Source: Lutispora thermophila DSM 19022 (GTDB lineage: Bacteria; Bacillota; Clostridia; Lutisporales; Lutisporaceae). Taken from it: a stretch of DNA of 64,000 bases. The DNA is taken from positions 1 to 64,000 of the forward strand of contig NZ_FQZS01000015.1 of the NCBI RefSeq assembly GCF_900142105.1, written 5' to 3'. The notes beneath the pieces are model-generated. The model was not told where the DNA came from, searched no databases, and saw only the letters and a program-made list of their open reading frames with translations. The translations under genes and the position numbers were made by a program. This document shows, piece by piece, positions 32,537 through 41,435 of the stretch; positions within the stretch are counted from its first letter, which is position 1, and every line of letters begins with the position of its first letter.

Positions 32537-35110
32537 TTATTTCTTTTTCCTTGTTGTAAATATAGATAGCAAAGTCCACAAAAAAGACATAGTAACTACA
32601 ATTACCCATTCTATCCATCCCAAAGGCACCGTACTGAAGATGGGCTGGAAGAAGGGAACATATATAACCATTAGCAGAAGCCCTAAGGAACATAAAACAG
32701 CGAGAGCAAGCCACATATTGGTTAAGGGATTTATTCTCAGTATGGATCTGTGTTCTGAGCGACATTCAAATACGAAGAAAAGCTGAGACAATACCAACGA
32801 TGCAAAGGCACAGGTTCTTGCCCTTATTATATCGTTGTAGGTCAAATAAAGCATGAGAGCGAAAACTGATAATGTACCAAATCCAATGGCTATTCCCCTC
32901 ATAATTATCTTAAAACCTAAACCATGGGAAAATATGCTCTCTTTTTTCCCTCTTGGCTTTCTAAACATTATATCTCTGTCGGGAGGGTCTACCCCTAGAG
33001 CCATAGCTGGAAGCCCATCGGTCACCAGATTAACCCATAATATTTGAATGGGAATAAGGGGTGTGGGCAAATACAAAAGGGAAGCCAGAAACATGGTGAG
33101 CACTTCTCCAATATTGCAGGATAACAGATAACGAATAAATTTTCTTATATTGTCATATATGATTCTTCCTTCTTCCACTGCAGCCACAATGGTGGAGAAA
33201 TTATCATCCAGCAATATCATGGAGGAAGCTTCTTTAGTTACATCCGTACCTGTTATGCCCATGGCTATGCCTATGTCTGCTTCTTTAATGGCAGGCGCAT
33301 CGTTTACCCCATCTCCTGTCATGGCTACTGTATGTCCCAAGGATTTTAAAGCTTTTACTATTCTCAACTTGTGCTTGGGAGATACTCTTGCATATACTGC
33401 GGTGTTGGCAGAAGCCTTTTTCAACTGGTTATCGTTGAGTTTATCCAAGTCATTGCCTGTAAGTATCTGATTCTCTGAAGTCAATATGCCTAATTCCTTA
33501 CCTATAGCCGCTGCAGTCAATTTGTGATCTCCTGTTATCATTACGGGTCTTATACCGGCCATTATGCAGGTTTCAACGGCTTTAGCCACTTCAGGCCTTG
33601 GTGGGTCAATCATTCCCATCATGCCGATAAATGTTAGGTTTTTTTCAATGGAATTATTGTCAAGGATTCCGTCAAACTTTTTATAGGCTGTGCCCAGAAC
33701 TCTTAGAGCAGAGGAAGCCATTTTTTCGTTTGCTGTCAGGATGGCTTTCCTATCCATAGAGGTCATGATTCTTTCCCCTCTGGCGCTATAATACTTTGTA
33801 CATAAATCCAAAATCACATCTACAGCGCCTTTGACAAATACGAAGGACTCGCCGTTTTTTCTTCTGACTACCACCGTCATTCTCTTCCTATTGGAATCAA
33901 AAGGTATTTCATGGATTCTCTTATATTCCTTATTGAGGTTGGATTTTTTAATGCCAGAGCTCCATGCAGCTTTAAGTATGGCAAGCTCAGTAGGATCTCC
34001 TGTGGCTTCTGGTTCAGACATCATCCTTTCCTCATAAAATGCATCGCTGCACACCGAAGAAGCAGTGAATAGGAATTTTAATGATTCTGTGGAAGAGAAA
34101 CGATTTCCTTGAGGTTCTATGATTTTATCATCTACATAAATTTTCTTTACAGTCATTTTGTTTTGAGTCAGAGTCCCGGTTTTGTCGGAGCAAATTACAG
34201 TGGTGCTTCCAAGGGTTTCTACTGCCGGCAGCTTTCTAACAAGAGCATTTCTTCTATACATTCTCTGGACCCCTATGGCTAAGGCCACGGTCACAATTGC
34301 AGGCAGTCCTTCGGGTATGGCTGCCACTGCAAGGCTTATGCCTGTCAGGAGCATGTTATATGGGTCTTCCCCCCTTAATATTCCTGTTATCGAAACCACT
34401 GCGCATATGATAAGGCATACAGCAACAATATATTTGCCCAGCTGCTCCAATCTCCTTTGAAGAGGTGTAAATTCATCAGGTATATCCTGAAGCATGCTTG
34501 CTATCTTGCCCATCTCAGTATTCATACCGGTGGAATATGTAACTATTTTGGCCTTTCCTGATGTAGCCATGGTTCCCATATAGACCCAATCCGAGTTTCT
34601 GGATGATTTTTCAACAGGCATTGATTCGCCTGTAAGGATGGATTCATCCACCATAAGACCTGTGCTTTCAAGAACTATTCCATCAGAAGGAATTCTATCA
34701 CCGGCTTCAATTATTACCAAATCTCCAGGAACCACATATTTAGCATTTATGTAGGATACTTTGCCTTCTCTGACTACTTTGGCTCCCGGAGCAGAAAGCT
34801 CCATCAAAGCTTCAATGGATCTTTCAGCCTTATATTCTTGTATAAATCCAAGTATGGAATTCAGAACTATTATTGCCAATATGGTTATGGAGTCAGCTTT
34901 CTCGCCAAAAAACCAGGATATGAGACAAGCACCTATAAGTACAAGGGTCATAAGGTTTTTAAACTGCTCAATAAAAATGGCTGTAGGGCTTTTTTTGTTT
35001 TTCTTTTTAAGTTCGTTGAATCCGTGTTTTTTTAGCTTTTCCATGGCTTCTTTTTCTGTAAGTCCTCTGGTCAAGATGCCTTTTCCAGTGTTTGTGTTTA
35101 AGATTTGCAT
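32537..35110 (-). CDS. Calcium-type P-type cation ATPase
   Basis: 857-aa P2-type ATPase, full length. N-terminal cation-ATPase domain (GLTEKEAMEKLKKHGFNELK), actuator motif SILTGESMPVEK, membrane helix 4 VAAIPEGLPAIVTV with the Ca2+-site PEGLP, phosphorylation site CSDKTGTLTQNKM (Asp309), hinge MTGDGVNDAPAIKEADIGIAMG, and C-terminal transmembrane block with LWVNLVTDGLPAMALGVDPPD. This set matches SERCA/PMR1-like Ca2+ (or Mn2+) exporters of Firmicutes. It is monocistronic with RBS AGAGGGG. Confidence 0.92.
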   Translation of the reverse strand: MQILNTNTGKGILTRGLTEKEAMEKLKKHGFNELKKKNKKSPTAIFIEQFKNLMTLVLIGACLISWFFGEKADSITILAIIVLNSILGFIQEYKAERSIEALMELSAPGAKVVREGKVSYINAKYVVPGDLVIIEAGDRIPSDGIVLESTGLMVDESILTGESMPVEKSSRNSDWVYMGTMATSGKAKIVTYSTGMNTEMGKIASMLQDIPDEFTPLQRRLEQLGKYIVAVCLIICAVVSITGILRGEDPYNMLLTGISLAVAAIPEGLPAIVTVALAIGVQRMYRRNALVRKLPAVETLGSTTVICSDKTGTLTQNKMTVKKIYVDDKIIEPQGNRFSSTESLKFLFTASSVCSDAFYEERMMSEPEATGDPTELAILKAAWSSGIKKSNLNKEYKRIHEIPFDSNRKRMTVVVRRKNGESFVFVKGAVDVILDLCTKYYSARGERIMTSMDRKAILTANEKMASSALRVLGTAYKKFDGILDNNSIEKNLTFIGMMGMIDPPRPEVAKAVETCIMAGIRPVMITGDHKLTAAAIGKELGILTSENQILTGNDLDKLNDNQLKKASANTAVYARVSPKHKLRIVKALKSLGHTVAMTGDGVNDAPAIKEADIGIAMGITGTDVTKEASSMILLDDNFSTIVAAVEEGRIIYDNIRKFIRYLLSCNIGEVLTMFLASLLYLPTPLIPIQILWVNLVTDGLPAMALGVDPPDRDIMFRKPRGKKESIFSHGLGFKIIMRGIAIGFGTLSVFALMLYLTYNDIIRARTCAFASLVLSQLFFVFECRSEHRSILRINPLTNMWLALAVLCSLGLLLMVIYVPFFQPIFSTVPLGWIEWVIVVTMSFLWTLLSIFTTRKKK

Positions 35111-35294
35111 AATAGTCCCCTCTTTTCCCTGTGCTTTTCCTTTTAATATTATTCTTTAGGGATAGCTAATATGTTAGGATTTTATCTTCTTACTTCGTAG
35201 TAGATTTTGAAAAGAATGGAAAAATGGAGATATTTGATAATAAAAAACAATAGAGAATTGGGGATAATATTTAAAAAGTCATAGGAGTGATTAA

Positions 35295-35882
35295 ATGAAA
35301 CTCAATAAGAAAATAATCATAATATACATTGCCTTTATGGCAACAATTTGCTTGGTATTTTTTGGAAAGAGTTTTAAGGTAGATAGGGAGCATTTTGAAC
35401 AACTATTAACTATCATTAAAAAATCTTCACTATATATGAAAATTATGGACAATAAAGATATGGAGAAAAAGCATGAAGAAGGGAATGTAGCTGAAAAATC
35501 ATCGGATGAACCTATCAAGGAAACTATAGAAAACATATCAAAAAAATTCATCAACAGTTGCTTTGCCAGAAACGAAAGCAATGTAGTCTCTTTGTTGGCA
35601 AAGGAAACAGATTATATTAGATCCCCTGATGGTTCATCCTTCATAAGATATACAGGTGACGGCCTTTTGGTAGAAGGGTATATGGATACGGATAAAAACC
35701 TGGCAGACTACAGGCAAAGATGGTGCTATATAGAAGGCGATAAAGCCTTGGCAGGTGTTGAGATAACCCTTAAAGGCCAAGATGTACCTGTAATATGGTA
35801 TTTGTATTATAAAAAAGAAAATGGGCAGTGGAAGCTATATATGCTGGAGAACGATTACAATCCTACAAAACCTGCATTATAA
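35295..35882 (+). CDS. Hypothetical membrane-anchored extracytoplasmic protein
   Basis: 195 aa. One N-terminal membrane segment (IIIIYIAFMATICLVFFG), a charged linker (DNKDMEKKHEEGNVAEKSSDE) and a C-terminal domain (ISKKFINSCFARNESNVVSLLAKE ... PVIWYLYYKKENGQWKLYMLEND). The final strand pair VIWYLYY/GQWKLY is what NTF2-like or SnoaL-like small domains show. No catalytic motif. RBS TAGGAGTG. Its 3' end overlaps the convergent methyltransferase gene by 20 bp. Confidence 0.65.
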   Translation: MKLNKKIIIIYIAFMATICLVFFGKSFKVDREHFEQLLTIIKKSSLYMKIMDNKDMEKKHEEGNVAEKSSDEPIKETIENISKKFINSCFARNESNVVSLLAKETDYIRSPDGSSFIRYTGDGLLVEGYMDTDKNLADYRQRWCYIEGDKALAGVEITLKGQDVPVIWYLYYKKENGQWKLYMLENDYNPTKPAL

Positions 35883-37032
35883 CGCATTTCAGGTAAAGAG
35901 ATTCATAATATCCGGATACTATGGGATGATCCTTTGCCTGAACCCTTGATTCGATTATTCTCAAAGTTCTCTTGGCATCCTTTGCTGCTTCCAGCAGCAT
36001 CTTTTGAAATATTTCCGGATACATATAGTGAGAACATGAGCAGCTCACTAGAAATCCTCCGGAATTTATTATTTTCATGGCTCTAAGGTTTATTTCTTTG
36101 TAGCCTCTGTATGCCCCCTCAAGGGCGGATTTTGATTTGCAAAAGGCAGGAGGGTCCAATATTATTACATCAAATCTTTCACCTTTTTGCTGATACTCTT
36201 TCAATATATCGAATACATTGGCCTGAATAACCTTTATTTTTCCTTCCATATTGTTTAATGCTGCATTGGTGGCTACATATTCCACTGCATGTTCTGATAT
36301 ATCTACAGCAGTGACTTCACTGGCTCCATAGTAGGCTGCATGGAGTGCAAAGCCTCCTGTGTGGGTAAATGTATCCAAGACTTTAGCTCCTTTTACCAAG
36401 GGTTTTAGAGCAGCTCTATTTTCCCTTTGATCCAGGAAGTAGCCTGTTTTTTGCCCATTTTCTATATCCACCATCATCTTTATTTCGTTTTCCATTATCT
36501 GAACCCTTGTGTCGAAAGGCCCTTTCAAAAATCCTTTTCTCTGATCCAGACCTTCTAATTCTCTTATCTGTACATCGTTTCTTTCATATATGCCCTTTGG
36601 TGAAAGAATTTCATCCAATATATCTACAATCAAGTCTTTATATTTGTCTATTCCTAGAGATAAGGTCTGGATGCTCAGATAATCTTCAAATTTGTCCACG
36701 ATAAGGCCAGGTATGAAATCAGCTTCTCCAAACACCACTCTGCAGCTTGATGTATCCACAAATCTTTTTCTATATTCCCAAGCATCCTGAATTTTTCTTT
36801 TAAAGAAGTCTCTGTTTACATCTTCTTGCTTTCTGGTCAATATTCTTATTCTTATTTTTGAGTTGTCGTTTATGTATCCTCTGCCTATGAAATTGTTCTT
36901 CCAGTTATATACATCAACTATATCTCCGTTTTCATATGATCCATCAAGCTTTTCTATTTCATTGTCATATACCCATGGGTGGCCTTCCAATATTCTCTTA
37001 TCTTTACCTTTTTGAAGCTGTACCTTAGTCAT
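35863..37032 (-). CDS. Class I SAM-dependent rRNA methyltransferase with PUA domain (RlmI-like)
   Basis: 389 aa. N-terminal PUA domain (RILEGHPWVYDNEI, NNFIGRGYINDNSKIRIR), a middle domain (FGEADFIPGLIVDKF, DQRKGF), then a Rossmann methyltransferase: KTGYFLDQRENR, VLDTFTHTGGFALHAA (SAM loop), VTAVDISEHAVEY and FDVIILDPPAFCKSK. RlmI makes m5C1962 in 23S rRNA in E. coli; firmicute YwbD-type homologues share this layout, so the exact target is inferred. SCSCSHYMYP carries the Cys region. RBS AGGAGG. Confidence 0.9.
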   Translation of the reverse strand: MTKVQLQKGKDKRILEGHPWVYDNEIEKLDGSYENGDIVDVYNWKNNFIGRGYINDNSKIRIRILTRKQEDVNRDFFKRKIQDAWEYRKRFVDTSSCRVVFGEADFIPGLIVDKFEDYLSIQTLSLGIDKYKDLIVDILDEILSPKGIYERNDVQIRELEGLDQRKGFLKGPFDTRVQIMENEIKMMVDIENGQKTGYFLDQRENRAALKPLVKGAKVLDTFTHTGGFALHAAYYGASEVTAVDISEHAVEYVATNAALNNMEGKIKVIQANVFDILKEYQQKGERFDVIILDPPAFCKSKSALEGAYRGYKEINLRAMKIINSGGFLVSCSCSHYMYPEIFQKMLLEAAKDAKRTLRIIESRVQAKDHPIVSGYYESLYLKCVIMQVL

Positions 37033-37171
37033 GTTAATCCTCCTAGTTTTAGAGTATATTTTATTATATAAAAGTATTATACAATAGTATTAATATATCC
37101 AGCATGTAACTTTTTAAAGGATGTTTCGTCTAAAATAAGGATGTAATGAACCTGTATTTGGAGGTATGATG

Positions 37172-39565
37172 ATGAAAAAGTGGATTATTGCGCTGTTTAC
37201 AAGCCTTTTGCTTATATGCGGCATGCTGCCCGTTTTTGGTGATGGAGAGGATATAAATATAAGCACCGAAATAGGTTTTGATAAAGTTTATAGAGCCAAT
37301 TTTTTAACGCCCATAACCATTACTGTAGAAAATAACATGAAGGATATAGATGGAGAAATACAAATAGAGATTCCAAGCAGTTTTGGATCTGCAGGAGTTG
37401 ACAGGGTGAATGTCTATGCAATAGCCATAAACCATCCCAAGAATACCACAAAGAAATATACAATGAACATACCAATACCTTCTTCCTTGCTAAGCACTAA
37501 ACTGAGGATTGTGGAAGGGAAGAAGACCCTTATTGAACAAAATATTAGAACTGATTTGGGCATAGCGAATAATGTAATGCTGGCAGGTATTATGAGCGAT
37601 AACAGCACAAATTTAAATTATCTCAATGGATTCACATTTCAAAGCCTTCAGGGAAATGTTAGTGTGAGAAACGTCAATCTCAATGAAGAAAATTTTTCAG
37701 AAGATATGGATGTTATGAGGGCTTTTAATGTGATTTTCATGAATGACTATGATTCCTCAAAATTGAGTGATGATCAGTATAATACATTGAAAAGATGGGT
37801 GGAACAGGGAGGTTTCCTTGTAATAGGTACAGGGCCTAATGGTTCAAAGACCCTATCTGCTTTTAGGGATGATTTTATAACCGGAGAAAGAGGCGGATTG
37901 GTCAGTGTTTCGGGAAAGAAACTGGGCGAAATGATTAGCAGGGATTTCAATGAGCCTATGGAGGTAATGGATATCAAGCTGGCCAAAGGGGCGAAAATCC
38001 TGGAACAGGATGGAATAGCTCTGGCCCAGTATATAGATAAGAACAGAGGAAGGATATTGGTGCTGTCCTTTGATATGGGCCTTGAACCGTTATCTTCATG
38101 GAATATGAACAGAACTTTTATGGAAGTATTGGTTCAGAGGGCTGCTCCTTCCATATATACAGGACAATTTTTTGAAAAGTACATGGCTGTAAACGAACAT
38201 AATAATTACCTAATGACTAGGGCATTGAAGATAATACCTGAAATTTCATTGCCTAACCATAAAATAATTATAGCGTTGCTCGTTTTATATATTATTCTGG
38301 CGGCTCCTGTAAGCTATATCATATTGAAAAAAAGGGACAGAAGAGAGCTTATGTGGGCAGTGGTGCCCATGTTATCCGTTGCTTTTATGATTGTTATATA
38401 CTTTATGGGTTTTGGAACCAGGTTGAGTGGGCCTGTGTTCAATAAAATATCAATCATATATGGAGGGGAAGACGGAAGTCTTACATCAAGATCCTTTGGC
38501 GGAGTACTTAGCCCCAAAAATACAAATCTTTTTATAGAAGGTTTGGATGAAACGGATGTAAAGCCTTTTTTAACTCAAAGTGACTATTACAATTCCTATC
38601 CAACCTGGAATGAAAATAGAAAGATTGATACCAAGATTATGCTTTCGCCAAAATCAAGTATAGAGGTTCATGATGTAGGAGCATGGACTATGAAAACTTT
38701 TTCTCTTGATAATGATAAGGAGATAAAGGGTGAAATACATAGTGAAATAAGCTATGTTGATTCTGGTTTCAGAGGCTTTATTGAAAACAATACGGATTTG
38801 GATTTAGAGGATTGCTATATAATAACATCTAGTGAGTGTTTGCCTATAGGTGATATAAAAAGTGGTGAAAGAAAAGAGATTACAGGTAAGACAAATAGAT
38901 ACTATGGAGACAGACGTGATTTGTTGGATAGCTTATATGATATAAGCAATCCCAAATATGAGGGATTCAATCTGTCTGAGGAAGAGCTCTTTAAAATAAG
39001 AGAGATATATCAAAAGAGATTTGCTTTAAATTATTACTTGGATAATTATGCCTCACCATCGGTAGAAGGCGTCAAGTTCTTAGGGTGGAGCTCCAAATCC
39101 ATAGGAGGAAATGTTAAAATAAACGGCAAAGAAGTAAAAACTTATGAGAAATCTTTATTGATAACTGATATTAAACTCATGGCTCAATCGGGGGAAGAAA
39201 TAGAGCTACCTTGGGGCTATGTTAACCCTGTTGTTAAAAGGAGTTTGGTAAAAGGTGGCTATGAGTCTTATGATGATATTATTCATAATGCCACAGGGAC
39301 TGTAGAAGTTGCCTTTAACATTATTGAAGATGTGATTCCAGAAAGGATATCATTAAACAATGATGGAATAGAGGCTAATATTAAACAGTATATCTGGAAT
39401 GTGGAGAAGAATCAGTGGGATAGCGGTGATTTTTCCGGATATGTTATAGAAGGTGATGATTTGGGAAAATATTTGGATAATAATAACAGTTTGCTTTTGA
39501 AATATGAATTGAGCGACAATGATCTTAAACTTCCCCAGATAAAAGTGAAAGGAAGGGTGAAGTAA
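37172..39565 (+). CDS. Large secreted/membrane protein heading the ABC-MoxR operon
   Basis: About 797 aa. Of three successive ATGs (37166, 37169, 37172) the last is best spaced from GGAGG at 37160. A signal segment (WIIALFTSLLLICGMLPVFG) leads to a beta-rich exported region, where FNVIFMNDYDSSKLSDDQYN, then LKRWVEQGGFLVIGTG, resembles the glutamine-amidotransferase-like fold of vWA-cluster proteins. Two transmembrane segments occur near 370-420 (IIIALLVLYIILAAPVSYII; WAVVPMLSVAFMIVIYFMGF). The long C-terminal part has no recognised domain. It starts an eight-gene run with tight junctions, overlapping the ABC ATPase gene by one base. Confidence 0.7.
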   Translation: MKKWIIALFTSLLLICGMLPVFGDGEDINISTEIGFDKVYRANFLTPITITVENNMKDIDGEIQIEIPSSFGSAGVDRVNVYAIAINHPKNTTKKYTMNIPIPSSLLSTKLRIVEGKKTLIEQNIRTDLGIANNVMLAGIMSDNSTNLNYLNGFTFQSLQGNVSVRNVNLNEENFSEDMDVMRAFNVIFMNDYDSSKLSDDQYNTLKRWVEQGGFLVIGTGPNGSKTLSAFRDDFITGERGGLVSVSGKKLGEMISRDFNEPMEVMDIKLAKGAKILEQDGIALAQYIDKNRGRILVLSFDMGLEPLSSWNMNRTFMEVLVQRAAPSIYTGQFFEKYMAVNEHNNYLMTRALKIIPEISLPNHKIIIALLVLYIILAAPVSYIILKKRDRRELMWAVVPMLSVAFMIVIYFMGFGTRLSGPVFNKISIIYGGEDGSLTSRSFGGVLSPKNTNLFIEGLDETDVKPFLTQSDYYNSYPTWNENRKIDTKIMLSPKSSIEVHDVGAWTMKTFSLDNDKEIKGEIHSEISYVDSGFRGFIENNTDLDLEDCYIITSSECLPIGDIKSGERKEITGKTNRYYGDRRDLLDSLYDISNPKYEGFNLSEEELFKIREIYQKRFALNYYLDNYASPSVEGVKFLGWSSKSIGGNVKINGKEVKTYEKSLLITDIKLMAQSGEEIELPWGYVNPVVKRSLVKGGYESYDDIIHNATGTVEVAFNIIEDVIPERISLNNDGIEANIKQYIWNVEKNQWDSGDFSGYVIEGDDLGKYLDNNNSLLLKYELSDNDLKLPQIKVKGRVK

Positions 39566-40491
39566 TGCTAAAGATAAAAGGACTAGTTAAAAAGTATGGT
39601 AAGTTTACAGCTGTAGACTATCTGGATTTGCATGTCCCTAAAGGTGAGATATATGGCTTCGTAGGTCCCAATGGAGCCGGGAAGACAACAACTATGAAGA
39701 TCATCAGCGGTCTTATGGAGGCGGATAGAGGAGAAGTATATGTAAATGATATTGATGTACTAAAGAACCAAAGAAAAGCCAAAGAAGTTATAGGATATAT
39801 GCCTGACTTTTTTGGTGTATATGATGATCTGAAGGTTACGGAATATCTGGATTATTACGCTTCCATATACAAAATAAATGCCAAGGAAAGAAAAAAGATA
39901 TGCGATGACCTCTTGGAACTGGTTGATCTTCAGGATAAGAAAGATGCCTATGTAGACAGTTTATCAAGAGGTATGAAGCAAAGGCTATGCCTGGCGAGAA
40001 GTCTGGTTCACAACCCGGAACTTCTGGTGCTGGATGAGCCCGCGTCAGGCATGGATCCAAGGGCGAGGGTTGAAATGAAAGAAATTCTCAGGGTACTGAA
40101 GGATTTGGGAAAAACCATAATAATAAGTTCTCATATACTACCTGAGTTGTCAGAGCTTTGTACATCCATTGGCATAATAGAAAGAGGCAAAATAGTCATT
40201 AGCGGAACTGTTGATGAGATTATGCAGCAGGTCTACAGAAAGAGATTCATTAAGGTAAAAATAAAAGATAAAACAGAGGAATGTGCAAAGGTTATGCAGG
40301 AACATCCTTTGATCACGAATATAATCAAAGGAGAAAATTCAATTGAAGCAGGATTTGAAGGCAGTGAGGAAGAAATGGCCATGCTTCTTAAAGAACTGGT
40401 AATGAGGGATATTCCTGTGATAAGCTTTGGGCAGATGGAGGGAAATCTTGAAGACGTATTCATGAAGGTGACGAAGGGAGATGAGGCATGA
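39565..40491 (+). CDS. ABC transporter ATP-binding protein
   Basis: 308 aa. Walker A GPNGAGKTTTMKI near 36-48, Q-loop region VIGYMPDFFGVYDDLKVTEYLDYYA, signature LSRGMKQRLCLARSLVHNPELLVLDEPASGMDP with Walker B, and switch His in IIISSHILPELSEL. This is the DRA-type exporter ATPase family. The C-terminal 90 residues form the usual accessory domain. It overlaps the permease gene by 4 bp, so the two make one ABC-2 exporter serving the operon's cell-envelope function. Confidence 0.93.
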   Translation: MLKIKGLVKKYGKFTAVDYLDLHVPKGEIYGFVGPNGAGKTTTMKIISGLMEADRGEVYVNDIDVLKNQRKAKEVIGYMPDFFGVYDDLKVTEYLDYYASIYKINAKERKKICDDLLELVDLQDKKDAYVDSLSRGMKQRLCLARSLVHNPELLVLDEPASGMDPRARVEMKEILRVLKDLGKTIIISSHILPELSELCTSIGIIERGKIVISGTVDEIMQQVYRKRFIKVKIKDKTEECAKVMQEHPLITNIIKGENSIEAGFEGSEEEMAMLLKELVMRDIPVISFGQMEGNLEDVFMKVTKGDEA

Positions 40492-41372
40492 TGAGGATAA
40501 ATCCTGTATTGCAAAAAGAACTTAAGATAAGAATGAGAGGCTGGCGTGCTGCAGGAATGATAGGAGTCTATCTGATTTTTATGACTCTTACTGCTTCCTT
40601 TGCTTTGATAATGTCTATGGATGATTATTATAGATCAACCATAGATCCGGAAGTGGCCTTAGGAAGCTATATAGGATTGGCTGTTATGCAATTGGTATTG
40701 ATTTCTTTCATTTCTCCTGCTCTTACTACAGGAGCCATATCTGGAGAAAGAGAGAAGCAGACACTGGACTTGCTGCTATCCACTCCCATGACACCTTTAT
40801 CCGTAATCACAGGGAAGCTTTTTGCCTCCATCAGCCAGGTCATATTGCTGATAATCGCCTCACTTCCCATATTCTCCATTGTTTTCCTCTTTGGAGGCAT
40901 ATCAGTAATAGAACTTTTGCAATTGTTTGGCTTTTTCATAATAATAGCCATAACCTTTGGAAGTATAGGCATATTTTATTCTTCCTATTTTAAAAAGACT
41001 ACGGCTGCCAATGTGATGGCTTATGGCACCATAGCCTTTCTATGCTTTGGAACCATATTCCTCACCATATTGTATCTTGGCATAACGAGAAATTATGGTT
41101 ATAAGGGGTTTTTTCCATTTTTGTACGCAAACCCCATTATCGGTTTTACATCCATTCTATGGGATCAGGTGGGAGGAGGCAATGTGAATATCTTTCCCGG
41201 GCTAATATTTGGAAATACAGCAGCGGCAAGCCATATAAGCACATGGATCATCAATTTGCTTTTTAATATAATTTTATCCATAGTTTTATTGATACTATCC
41301 GCCAAAAAAATCAATCCTCTCAAGGAGAGACACCGGGGACGGTTCTACTTGTCCCGCAAAGGTAAAAAATGA
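40488..41372 (+). CDS. ABC-2 type transporter permease
   Basis: 294 aa, six hydrophobic segments, no signal peptide. NPVLQKELKIRMRGWRA at the start and AISGEREKQTLDLLLSTPMTPLSVITGKL (the ABC-2 loop) are typical of NatB/GldF-like permeases. The last 15 or so residues (RHRGRFYLSRKGKK) are encoded by the first of two REP-like repeats at 41327 and probably replaced the native C-terminus. Pairs with the ATPase gene just upstream. Confidence 0.88.
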   Translation: MMRINPVLQKELKIRMRGWRAAGMIGVYLIFMTLTASFALIMSMDDYYRSTIDPEVALGSYIGLAVMQLVLISFISPALTTGAISGEREKQTLDLLLSTPMTPLSVITGKLFASISQVILLIIASLPIFSIVFLFGGISVIELLQLFGFFIIIAITFGSIGIFYSSYFKKTTAANVMAYGTIAFLCFGTIFLTILYLGITRNYGYKGFFPFLYANPIIGFTSILWDQVGGGNVNIFPGLIFGNTAAASHISTWIINLLFNIILSIVLLILSAKKINPLKERHRGRFYLSRKGKK

Positions 41373-41399
41373 GACATGGGGGACGGTTCTCTCTGTCTC
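41327..41399. repeat. Pair of REP-like 29-nt repeats
   Basis: Copies at 41327-41355 and 41371-41399, 44 bp apart, share GAGACA, GGGGACGGTTCT and a final TGTCCC/TGTCTC (23 of 29 identical). In copy 2 GAGACA and TGTCTC are perfect inverted arms. The GGGGACGGTTCT word is, from memory, a dispersed repeat core in many Firmicutes genomes. Confidence 0.7.
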
Positions 41400-41435
41400 A
41401 TTAATTGAGAAAAATAAATTAGGATGTGCTGCTCT

